A stretch of DNA of 64,000 nt, taken from NCBI RefSeq assembly GCF_004168255.1, contig NZ_SEWG01000004.1, forward strand, positions 310,001-374,000. The letters are read 5' to 3'. Both the position numbers and the translations under genes were made by a program. Below, piece after piece: positions 10,993-17,866 of the stretch. The notes beneath the pieces are model-generated. The model worked only from the letters and a program-made list of their open reading frames with translations. It ran no database searches and was not told the origin of the DNA. The DNA is from Mucilaginibacter terrigena. Lineage in GTDB: Bacteria; Bacteroidota; Bacteroidia; Sphingobacteriales; Sphingobacteriaceae. Every line of letters starts with the position of its first letter. Position 1 is the first letter of the stretch.

Positions 10993-11394
10993 ATGGAAAT
11001 AAAAAGGACACCTGAACAGTTTGGTGATTGCACAAGCAAGATCATAGGATGTGCTATGCGTGTTCACTCTGCTTTGGGTAATGGTTTCCAGGAAGTAATT
11101 TATCAAAGAGCATTAGAAATTGAGTTAGCAGAAGAAGGTTTAAGATTCATAAGAGAAATGGAAATGCCCATCCATTACAAGGGAGAACAGATTGGCACAC
11201 GCAGAGTAGACTTTTTTATTGAGGGCGAGATAATGGTTGAACTTAAAGCGATCATAGGATTAGAGGATGTCCATCTCGCTCAAGGCATAAATTATCTCGA
11301 AGCTTATAATATCAGAACCGGTTTATTAATAAATTTCGGAAGTCAGAGCCTTCAATTCAAAAGGTTACTAAATAAAAAATTTACAAACGTTTAA
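10993..11394 (+). CDS. GxxExxY / PD-(D/E)XK nuclease-like protein
   Basis: 133 aa. It contains the family motif G-x-x-E-x-x-Y as GFQEVIY (31-37) and a nuclease-like core RVDFFIEGEIMVELKAI, with Asp73, Glu83 and Lys85 in PD-(D/E)XK spacing. GxxExxY proteins are common in Bacteroidota, often as lone genes; their function is not established. It sits between leuC and leuD, where no such protein is expected, enclosed by a perfect 17-bp inverted repeat. Its DNA is more AT-rich than leuC and leuD, which fits an insertion. Confidence 0.85.
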   Translation: MEIKRTPEQFGDCTSKIIGCAMRVHSALGNGFQEVIYQRALEIELAEEGLRFIREMEMPIHYKGEQIGTRRVDFFIEGEIMVELKAIIGLEDVHLAQGINYLEAYNIRTGLLINFGSQSLQFKRLLNKKFTNV

Positions 11395-11427
11395 TTCAGG
11401 AATAATTATTCGATTAATTCCTGAATT
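11393..11427 (+). terminator. hairpin after the GxxExxY gene
   Basis: AATTCAGGAAT (11393-11403) and ATTCCTGAATT (11417-11427) form an 11-bp stem overlapping the stop codon of the GxxExxY gene. There is no T-run, so it is not a strong terminator and may instead be part of the element's own structure. Confidence 0.4.
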
Positions 11428-11448
11428 CTAAAAATTCGAGTTCAGACA

Positions 11449-12036
11449 ATGAGTACTAAAATTTTTAAACATATCCAAACCAGCGTGGTGCCTCTGCCTA
11501 TCGAGAACATCGATACGGACCAGATCATTCCCGCACGGTTTTTAAAGGCCACCACCCGCGAGGGTTTTGGCAATAACCTGTTCCGCGACTGGCGTTTTGA
11601 TAACGACGGTAACCCGAAACAGGATTTCGTATTGAACGAGCCGAAGTACAGCGGTAAGATCCTGGTGGCAGGTAAAAACTTTGGTTGCGGCAGTAGTCGC
11701 GAGCATGCCGCCTGGGCCATTGCCGATTACGGTTTCGATGCCGTGGTAAGCAGTTTCTTTGCCGATATTTTTAAAGGCAACGCGCTTAACAATGGTTTGC
11801 TGCCTGTACAGGTAAGCGACGATTTTCTGAAAAGAATTTTTGAAGTAGTTGATGCCGATCCGCATGCCGAGGTAGAGATAGACCTGGTTGACCAGTTCAT
11901 CAAAATCGTAAAAACCGGCGAGCAGGAAAGCTTTGAGGTTAACCCCTACAAAAAAGCCTGCATGACCAATGGTTACGACGATATCGATTACATCCTGAGC
12001 AAAAAGGAATTAATACTACAATTCGAAACTCCCTAA
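11449..12036 (+). CDS. leuD: 3-isopropylmalate dehydratase, small subunit
   Basis: 195 aa swivel-domain partner of LeuC. It shows [17 protein letters not shown] and the conserved [14 protein letters not shown] segment. Start and stop are both tied to repeats: the ATG overlaps the right arm of the GxxExxY cassette, and the TAA (12034-12036) is inside the sequence CTCCCTAACCCCCTG of a family A element. The last two residues (Thr-Pro) are therefore encoded by the repeat. Confidence 0.96.
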   Translation: MSTKIFKHIQTSVVPLPIENIDTDQIIPARFLKATTREGFGNNLFRDWRFDNDGNPKQDFVLNEPKYSGKILVAGKNFGCGSSREHAAWAIADYGFDAVVSSFFADIFKGNALNNGLLPVQVSDDFLKRIFEVVDADPHAEVEIDLVDQFIKIVKTGEQESFEVNPYKKACMTNGYDDIDYILSKKELILQFETP

Positions 12037-12120
12037 CCCCCTGAAGGGGAACAAAAGGGTATGTTATTAGATATTAACAATAATACAATCAAAAACTCCC
12101 CCTTTAGGGGGTTGGGGAGC
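12031..12120. repeat. junction inverted-repeat element, family A (leuD/methyltransferase)
   Basis: CCCTAACCCCCTGAAGGGGA at the left and CCCCCTTTAGGGGGTTGGGG (ending AGC at 12120) at the right are near-complements around an AT-rich loop, the same design as 5778-5865. The leuD stop codon is inside the left arm; the next gene starts 4 bp after the right arm. Confidence 0.85.
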
Positions 12121-12123
12121 TAA

Positions 12124-12918
12124 ATGAACCAAAAGGATATAAAACGGGAAGGCAAAGGTACCGCGAAGTTATTTGACGAACGCAGTCTTGAGGCTGATTA
12201 TGCCACACTGCCGCCCCTGCTCAAGCAAGGCTGGCGCGTGCTGGATATCGGTTGCGGAACCGGTGCTATCTCTAAGGGTATCGCTCAAATGGTTGGTTCT
12301 GAAGGGCATGTGACAGGGATTGATAACACGGCTTACTTTATCGAAAGCGGTAAAGAAACTTATGCTGATGTTAAGAACCTGGAGCTACTAAACGCCGACC
12401 TGTTCACCTACGAACCAAAAGAAAAGTTCGACCTGATCGTAGCCGCGAGGGTATTGCAATGGTTGAACAACCCGCAGGAAGCTGTGGCGAAATTAAAAAG
12501 CATGCTAAAGCCGGGTGGCATTTTATCCGTACTGGATTATAACCACGAAGCTTTGGAATGGCAGCCGGAACCACCTGCAAGTATGCGCCAGTTCTACGCT
12601 ACCTTTTTAAGATGGCGTGGCGATGCCGGCATGAACAACCATATTGCCCAAGACCTGCCCAGTTACTTTACAGAAGCCGGTTTAGCTGATGTTGAGGTTT
12701 TGGATGCGAATGAATACTATAAAAAAGGGGATCCAAATTTCCTCTCGAAGATCGGGATCTGGTCGTCGGTAGCAAAATCGACCCAAATGGTTGAGGAAGG
12801 TTATATAACAGATGATGACCGCTTAAAGGCCATCGAAGATTATAACAAATGGATTGAAAGCGACGCGCAACTGATGGTGATGAAACTAAAAGAAGTACGC
12901 GGAGTAAATAAAATATAA
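12124..12918 (+). CDS. class I SAM-dependent methyltransferase (1 of 2 in the leu operon)
   Basis: 264 aa with the SAM-binding motif I VLDIGCGTGAI (39-49), the acidic end of strand 2 (VTGID) and the post-I segment LLNADLFTY. The order and spacing are those of a Rossmann-fold small-molecule methyltransferase (Methyltransf_11/25 type). It lies between leuD and leuB, on the same strand and separated only by junction repeats, so it is probably co-transcribed with the leucine genes. The substrate is unknown. It is only distantly similar to the second methyltransferase at 14136-14894. Confidence 0.85.
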   Translation: MNQKDIKREGKGTAKLFDERSLEADYATLPPLLKQGWRVLDIGCGTGAISKGIAQMVGSEGHVTGIDNTAYFIESGKETYADVKNLELLNADLFTYEPKEKFDLIVAARVLQWLNNPQEAVAKLKSMLKPGGILSVLDYNHEALEWQPEPPASMRQFYATFLRWRGDAGMNNHIAQDLPSYFTEAGLADVEVLDANEYYKKGDPNFLSKIGIWSSVAKSTQMVEEGYITDDDRLKAIEDYNKWIESDAQLMVMKLKEVRGVNKI

Positions 12919-12931
12919 CACATTAAAAAAA

Positions 12932-12955
12932 TCCCCCTTTAGGGGGTATGGGGGC
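12932..12955. repeat. half copy of family A element before leuB
   Basis: TCCCCCTTTAGGGGGTATGG, continuing GGGC to 12955, matches the right half of the family A elements. It ends directly at the ATG of leuB, so it forms the immediate 5' leader of that gene. Confidence 0.75.
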
Positions 12956-14032
12956 ATGGGAGTTAAAAAGCACATATTAGTAATACCCGGTGATGGCATC
13001 GGCCCCGAGGTTACCACCTGGGGCAAAGCCGTATTAGAAAAAATTGGCGCCGATTTTGGCCACGAGTTCACGTTCGACGAGGCCCTGATGGGCCACGCCG
13101 GTATCGAGGCCACAGGTAACCCACTGCCCGATGAAACTTTAGCAAAAGCAAAAGCCAGCGATGCCATACTGTTTGGCGCTATCGGCCATATCAAATACGA
13201 TAACGACCCATCGGCAAAGGTTAGGCCAGAGCAGGGATTGCTGAAGATTCGTAAGGAACTTGGTTTGTATGCTAACCTGCGCCCCATCATGCTTTTTGAT
13301 GAGTTATTAGATGCATCAAGCTTAAAACCCGAGATCCTGAAAGGAACAGACATCTTATTCTTCCGTGAGTTAACAGGTGATGTTTACTTCGGTGAAAAGA
13401 AACGCAGCGAAGACCGCAACACCGCGTCTGATCTGATGATCTATCACCGTTATGAGGTTGAACGCATCGCCACCAAAGCATTTGAAGCTGCCCGTGTACG
13501 TGGCAAAAGACTCTGCTCGGTAGATAAGGCAAATGTGCTGGAATCATCCCGGCTGTGGCGCGAGGTAGTACAGGATCTGGCCAAACAATACCCTGATGTA
13601 GAAACCGAACACATGTTCATCGATAACGCGGCCATGCAGCTGGTTAAAAACCCTAAAAAGTTTGATGTGGTATTAACCGCCAACCTTTTTGGTGATATCC
13701 TTACGGATGAGGCTTCGCAGATAGCAGGTTCTATGGGAATGCTTGCCTCCGCATCAATTGGTGATGGTACGGGTTTCTTTGAGCCTATCCACGGTTCGGC
13801 ACATGATATTGCCGGGCAGGACAAAGCCAACCCGCTGGCCTCTATGCTATCAGTAGCACTAATGCTGGAGATCAGCTTCGGCCTGAAAGAGGAAGCTAAA
13901 AAGATAACCGACGCTATAGACAAAACTTTAAAAGCAGGTTTCCGCACCGGCGATATTGCCGATGCGAATACCGATAAAAGCAAAATATTAGGCACAAAAG
14001 CTATGGGGCAAAAAGTGCTGGAATACTTGTAA
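12956..14032 (+). CDS. leuB: 3-isopropylmalate dehydrogenase
   Basis: 358 aa NAD-dependent beta-decarboxylating dehydrogenase that oxidises 3-isopropylmalate. It begins VKKHILVIPGDGIGPEV and contains the RELTGDVYFGE segment, the metal-binding DEASQIAGSMGM region and the NAD-binding loop EPIHGSAHDIAGQDKANP. The ATG at 12956 directly follows a half repeat. It is flanked on both sides by methyltransferase genes, an arrangement not found in the classical leuABCD operon. Confidence 0.97.
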   Translation: MGVKKHILVIPGDGIGPEVTTWGKAVLEKIGADFGHEFTFDEALMGHAGIEATGNPLPDETLAKAKASDAILFGAIGHIKYDNDPSAKVRPEQGLLKIRKELGLYANLRPIMLFDELLDASSLKPEILKGTDILFFRELTGDVYFGEKKRSEDRNTASDLMIYHRYEVERIATKAFEAARVRGKRLCSVDKANVLESSRLWREVVQDLAKQYPDVETEHMFIDNAAMQLVKNPKKFDVVLTANLFGDILTDEASQIAGSMGMLASASIGDGTGFFEPIHGSAHDIAGQDKANPLASMLSVALMLEISFGLKEEAKKITDAIDKTLKAGFRTGDIADANTDKSKILGTKAMGQKVLEYL

Positions 14033-14034
14033 GA

Positions 14035-14125
14035 GCCCCAACCAAACCCTCCCCGGTAGGGAGGGCTTAAAAAGAATATTTAAAATAATAAAGTCTCCCC
14101 TACCGGGGGAGATTTAGAGGGGGCC
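14035..14125. repeat. junction inverted-repeat element, family B (leuB/methyltransferase)
   Basis: GCCCCAACCAAACCCTCCCC at the left and GGGGGAGATTTAGAGGGGGCC at the right, each half with its own hairpin (CCCTCCCC..GGGAGGG; TCTCCCC..GGGGGAGA). The right half is almost identical to that at 8290-8322. It starts 3 bp after the leuB stop. Confidence 0.85.
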
Positions 14126-14135
14126 AGGGCTAAAC

Positions 14136-14894
14136 ATGAAATGGAACGCTGAATTATATGACCAGAAACACGCATTTGTTTACCAGTTTGGTGAAAATGT
14201 GCTGGAGACATTGGATGCAAAAAAAGGCGAGCATATCCTTGATATTGGCTGCGGCACGGGCTATTTAACCCAGCAGATCCAAAATGCGGGGGCTATAGTA
14301 AAGGGCACTGATTACTCGCCCGATATGATAGCTCAGGCAAAAGCGAGCTATCCTGGTGTTGCCTTTGAAGTTGCCGATGCAAGCAAGTTTGACGAAGCGG
14401 ATAAGTACGATGCTGTTTTCTCAAATGCCGTTTTACACTGGGTAAAAAACCAGGACGGCATGATGGACAGCGTTTACAAAAGTCTTAAACCCGGCGGCCG
14501 TTTTGTTGCCGAAATGGGCGGCAAAGGCAATGTAGGCAAACTAATAGCCGCTACCAAACAGGTGCTGGAGCAGCGGGGCTACCACAAACAGGCAAAAACG
14601 CAAGTGTGGTATTTCCCATCGCTGGGCGAATACGCCAGTCGTTTGGAAGCCCATGGGTTCAGGGTTACCTACGCGGTGCATTTCGACCGTAAAACCCCGC
14701 TGCAGGATGGCGACCAGGGCGTGGCAAAATGGATAACCATGTTTGCGCCATTATATCTGGTGGGCGTTCCTGCCGAAGAAAAGCAGGAAATGCTGAAAGA
14801 AGTTACCGCACTGCTCGAACCTCATTATAACGAGAACGGGCAATGGTATGCCGATTATAAAAGATTAAGATTTATAGCAGTAAAAGAGATATGA
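14136..14894 (+). CDS. trans-aconitate methyltransferase-like SAM methyltransferase (2 of 2)
   Basis: 252 aa. Motif I is ILDIGCGTGYL (34-44), followed by GTDYSPDMIAQAK and the FSNAVLHWVKN segment that resembles the FSNAxLQWxxD block of trans-aconitate 2-methyltransferase (Tam). Tam-type enzymes methylate carboxyl groups of small tricarboxylates, and the yeast enzyme Tmt1 also methylates 3-isopropylmalate. Here the gene stands between leuB and leuA, so a leucine-pathway intermediate is a plausible substrate. That is inference; only the methyltransferase fold is clear from the sequence. Confidence 0.8.
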   Translation: MKWNAELYDQKHAFVYQFGENVLETLDAKKGEHILDIGCGTGYLTQQIQNAGAIVKGTDYSPDMIAQAKASYPGVAFEVADASKFDEADKYDAVFSNAVLHWVKNQDGMMDSVYKSLKPGGRFVAEMGGKGNVGKLIAATKQVLEQRGYHKQAKTQVWYFPSLGEYASRLEAHGFRVTYAVHFDRKTPLQDGDQGVAKWITMFAPLYLVGVPAEEKQEMLKEVTALLEPHYNENGQWYADYKRLRFIAVKEI

Positions 14895-14897
14895 GTA

Positions 14898-15018
14898 TTG
14901 AGATGTGAGATATGAGATTTTACATCATCAAGCCAAACAAATAAAAAAGAATATAACCCGATGAAAGATACGTGCTGAGCATTTTCAAAAATCTCACATC
15001 TCATATCTAACATCTCAA
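14898..15018. repeat. junction inverted repeat (methyltransferase/leuA)
   Basis: TTGAGATGTGAGATATGAGAT (14898-14918) and its complement with one mismatch at 14998-15018 lie at the two ends of the gap before leuA. Extra copies of AGATGTGAGAT occur beside each arm. The right arm ends 12 bp before the leuA ATG. The sequence is unrelated to families A and B. Confidence 0.85.
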
Positions 15019-15030
15019 ATCTAAAAGATT

Positions 15031-16197
15031 ATGTTACACGATCCCAACCGCGTTTATGTTTTTGACACCACGCTTCGCGATGGCGAACAGGTACCGGGCT
15101 GCCAGCTGACAACCCCTGAAAAAATAGATATAGCCCGCGAACTCGAAGCGCTGGGCGTGGATATTATTGAAGCAGGTTTCCCGGTTTCAAGTCCAGGCGA
15201 TTTTTTAAGCGTTGTAGAAATATCTAAAGCGGTAAAAGAGCCCATAGTTTGCGCGCTAACCCGCGCCAACAAAACGGATATTGATGTAGCGATAGAATCG
15301 TTAAAATACGCTAAACGCCCACGCATCCATACTGGTATCGGCTCGTCTGATACGCATATTAAGCTTAAATTCAACAGCACCCGCGAAGAAATATTGGAAC
15401 GCGCCGTGGAAGCGGTTAAGTATGCTAAAAGGGCTGTAGAAGACGTTGAGTTTTATGCCGAAGACGCGGGCCGCGCGGATATTACCTTTTTAGCCCAAAT
15501 GATAGAGGCGGTTATTACTGCCGGTGCAACTGTGGTAAATATCCCCGATACTAACGGCTATTGCCTGCCCGACCAATACGGCAGCAAGATCAAATACCTG
15601 AAAGAAAACGTAAAGAATATTGATAAGGCCATCATCTCGGTACATTGCCATAACGACCTGGGACTGGCAACAGCCAACTCGGTAGCCGGTTTACAGAACG
15701 GTGCCCGCCAGATAGAAGGAACTATTAACGGCATTGGCGAACGCGCGGGTAATACTTCTATTGAGGAAGTGGTGATGATCCTGAAAACACATTCGGCGCT
15801 TGGCTTGCATACCAATGTAAACAGCAAGAATTTTTACGAAATGAGCCGCATGATCAGCAGCCAGATGCGCATGCCGGTACAGCCTAATAAGGCTATAGTA
15901 GGCAGCAATGCATTTGCGCATAGCAGTGGCATTCACCAGGATGGATTTTTGAAGAACCGCGAGAATTACGAAATTATCCGCCCGGAAGATGTGGGATTCC
16001 CAAGCGCCAGCATCGTGCTTACCGCACGCAGCGGCCGCCACGCGCTTAAATTCCACCTGGAAAGGCTTGGCCACAAACTGGATAAAGATGAGCTTTACGA
16101 TGCTTACAAACGCTTTTTAACGCTTGCTGATGCTAAGCTGGATATAAATGATGAAGACCTGCAGGGCTTAATGGCCTACAGGCTGGTAAAGAACTAA
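15031..16197 (+). CDS. leuA: 2-isopropylmalate synthase (short form)
   Basis: 388 aa, TIM-barrel DRE-metallolyase that condenses acetyl-CoA with 2-oxoisovalerate, the committing step to leucine. It shows [14 protein letters not shown] at the N-terminus, the metal ligands in [13 protein letters not shown], and the GIGERAGN motif; [10 protein letters not shown] follows the barrel. The approximately 130-residue C-terminal LeuA dimer domain that binds leucine in E. coli-length enzymes (about 520 aa) is missing, so classical feedback inhibition through that domain is not expected. ilvA follows after 3 bp. Confidence 0.94.
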   Translation: MLHDPNRVYVFDTTLRDGEQVPGCQLTTPEKIDIARELEALGVDIIEAGFPVSSPGDFLSVVEISKAVKEPIVCALTRANKTDIDVAIESLKYAKRPRIHTGIGSSDTHIKLKFNSTREEILERAVEAVKYAKRAVEDVEFYAEDAGRADITFLAQMIEAVITAGATVVNIPDTNGYCLPDQYGSKIKYLKENVKNIDKAIISVHCHNDLGLATANSVAGLQNGARQIEGTINGIGERAGNTSIEEVVMILKTHSALGLHTNVNSKNFYEMSRMISSQMRMPVQPNKAIVGSNAFAHSSGIHQDGFLKNRENYEIIRPEDVGFPSASIVLTARSGRHALKFHLERLGHKLDKDELYDAYKRFLTLADAKLDINDEDLQGLMAYRLVKN

Positions 16198-16200
16198 GTG

Positions 16201-17451
16201 ATGGATACAGCAACGGAAGTGCATTTGGATTTTGACGCGGCTTACCAACGCCTTAAGGATGTGGTAAAACATACTCCCCTGGAGTATAACGAACGCCTGT
16301 CGGCAAAATACGAATGCGAGATTTATTTAAAACGCGAAGACCTGCAGATAGTACGCTCGTACAAATTAAGGGGCGCGTATAACCTGATAGCGCAGTTAAG
16401 CCAGGAACAACTTGATAAAGGCGTAGTTTGTGCCAGCGCGGGCAACCATGCGCAGGGCGTAGCTTATTCCTGTAAAAAAAAGGGCATTAAAGGCGTTATT
16501 TATATGCCCGAAATTACCCCGAAACAAAAAGTGAAACAAACGGAAATGTTTGGCAACGGCAATGTTGAACTGGTTTTAACCGGCGATACATTTGACGATT
16601 GCCTGCGCGAAGCTTTGATTTACACTAAGGAACACGGGCTTGCGTTTATCCCGCCGTTTGATGATTACCGCACCATTGAAGGCCAGGGGACTGTTGGCGT
16701 GGAGATATTGCAGGACCTGCCGAACTTTGACGTTGCCATCATGCCCATAGGCGGTGGTGGCCTGGCAGCGGGTATGGGCACTTATTTAAAACAACAGCTG
16801 CCAAACATTACCCTGATAGGCGTTGAACCCGAAGGCGCACCCTCTATGTTAACATCAATGAACAAAGGTGAAAACATTACGCTGGGCGATATTGACCGCT
16901 TTGTTGACGGCGCCGCCGTAAAACGTGTAGGCGATAAAACCTTTGCTATTTGCCGCGAATTATTGGATGAGATGCTTACCGTTCCCGAAGGAAAGGTTTG
17001 TACTACTATACTTAAGCTTTACAACGAAGATGCCATTGTGGTTGAACCTGCGGGAGCATTATCAGTAACGGCGCTTGATGCCGTTAAGGATAAAATAAAA
17101 GGTAAAAAGGTGGTTTGCGTTATCAGCGGTGGTAATAACGATATCGACCGCATGCAGGAGATCAAAGAGAAATCTTTACTGTATGAGGGATTGAAACATT
17201 ACTTTATCGTGCGTTTCCCGCAACGCCCCGGTGCGCTTAAATTATTCGTGAACAATGTACTTGCCCCCGGCGATGATATTACCCGTTTCGAGTTCATCAA
17301 AAAAAACTCCAAGGAGAACGGCCCAGCACTTGTTGGCATCGAACTAAAGAATGCCGAAGATTATCCCGCGCTTTTGGAGCGCATGGCAGAACACCGTTTT
17401 GAAGTGATAGAACTGAATAGGGACCAAACTTTGTTTGAGTATTTGGTGTAA
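16201..17451 (+). CDS. ilvA: threonine ammonia-lyase (biosynthetic threonine dehydratase)
   Basis: 416 aa, PLP enzyme forming 2-oxobutyrate from threonine, the entry to isoleucine. The catalytic lysine is in VRSYKLRGAYN, the PLP phosphate loop is GGGGLAAG, and a C-terminal ACT-like domain (about 325-416: HYFIVRFPQRPGALKLF) is the regulatory part, in single copy. The ATG at 16201 is preferred over the GTG at 16198, which abuts the leuA stop. It is the last gene of the operon. Its last 135 bp are repeated downstream as a damaged copy. Confidence 0.95.
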   Translation: MDTATEVHLDFDAAYQRLKDVVKHTPLEYNERLSAKYECEIYLKREDLQIVRSYKLRGAYNLIAQLSQEQLDKGVVCASAGNHAQGVAYSCKKKGIKGVIYMPEITPKQKVKQTEMFGNGNVELVLTGDTFDDCLREALIYTKEHGLAFIPPFDDYRTIEGQGTVGVEILQDLPNFDVAIMPIGGGGLAAGMGTYLKQQLPNITLIGVEPEGAPSMLTSMNKGENITLGDIDRFVDGAAVKRVGDKTFAICRELLDEMLTVPEGKVCTTILKLYNEDAIVVEPAGALSVTALDAVKDKIKGKKVVCVISGGNNDIDRMQEIKEKSLLYEGLKHYFIVRFPQRPGALKLFVNNVLAPGDDITRFEFIKKNSKENGPALVGIELKNAEDYPALLERMAEHRFEVIELNRDQTLFEYLV

Positions 17452-17456
17452 CCGAA

Positions 17457-17580
17457 AGCTGCAATCGCTCGCCTCCTGGAGAGTGATAACTATTACAAGG
17501 CCTCCGGCCGCAGTGCATGGCGTTCGGCCGGAGGCCGCATAATAATGGTCACTCGGCTGGAGCCAAGCGACGACTTAATT
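17457..17580. repeat. palindromic element, family C, copy 1
   Basis: An imperfect palindrome of about 120 bp: TCGCTCGCCTCCTGGAGAGT ... GGCCTCCGGCCG near the left, and CGGCCGGAGGCC ... GTCACTCGGCTGGAGCCAAG near the right. The arms are about 45 bp. It lies directly after ilvA. A second copy is at 17735-17866. Confidence 0.85.
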
Positions 17581-17582
17581 AA

Positions 17583-17718
17583 AACGGCCGTGCTCTTATT
17601 GGCATCGAACTAAAAAAATACCGAGGACTATCCCGCGCTTTTGGAACGCATGGCAGAACACCGGTTTGAAGTGATAAAATTGAACAGATACCAGACTTTG
17701 TTTGAGTATTTGGTGTAA
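17583..17718 (+). pseudogene. duplicated, frameshifted 3' fragment of ilvA
   Basis: This stretch matches the last 135 bp of ilvA (17317-17451), offset by 266 bp, with most bases identical by eye. It ends in the same LFEYLV-stop. One extra A in an A-run (after GAACTA near 17610) breaks the frame; removing it restores GIELKNTEDYPALLERM against GIELKNAEDYPALLERM in the intact gene. There is no start codon or upstream domain, so it is a non-coding relic of a local duplication that also copied the palindromic element. Confidence 0.9.
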
Positions 17719-17734
17719 ACAAGATCCATTAACC

Positions 17735-17866
17735 GCCGCAATCGCTCGCCTCCTGGCGAGTGATGACTATTACAAGGCCTCCGGCCGCAGTATTTTCTAA
17801 AATATCCGTTCGGCCAGAGGCTGTGTAATAATGGTCACCCGGCTGGAGCCGGGCGACTGCTTAATT
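17735..17866. repeat. palindromic element, family C, copy 2
   Basis: Same design as 17457-17580: GCAATCGCTCGCCTCCTGGC at the left, central GGCCTCCGGCCGCAGT and GTTCGGCCAGAGGC, and GTCACCCGGCTGGAGCCGGG at the right. The centre differs (TATTTTCTAAAATATCC). The shared end CTTAATT overlaps the stop codon of crtI at 17861-17863. Confidence 0.85.

Larger units (their letters stand above)
10953..11449. mobile_element. putative inverted-repeat-flanked cassette carrying one GxxExxY gene
   Basis: The unit starts with TTGTCTGAACTCGAATT (10953-10969) and ends with its perfect complement AATTCGAGTTCAGACAA (11433-11449). Between them is a single small gene and its own hairpin. The left arm contains the leuC stop codon and the right arm ends on the A of the leuD ATG. 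It separates two genes that are normally adjacent. No transposase and no clear target duplication are seen, so mobility is inference. Confidence 0.6.

Noticed and set aside
11393..11427. Strong terminator after the GxxExxY gene that would split the operon
   Set aside because: The stem is AT-rich and lacks a T-run, so it is listed only as a weak hairpin.
5778..14125. Family A and B repeats as a CRISPR array
   Set aside because: Copies are single, kilobases apart, inverted, and have no regular spacers or cas genes.
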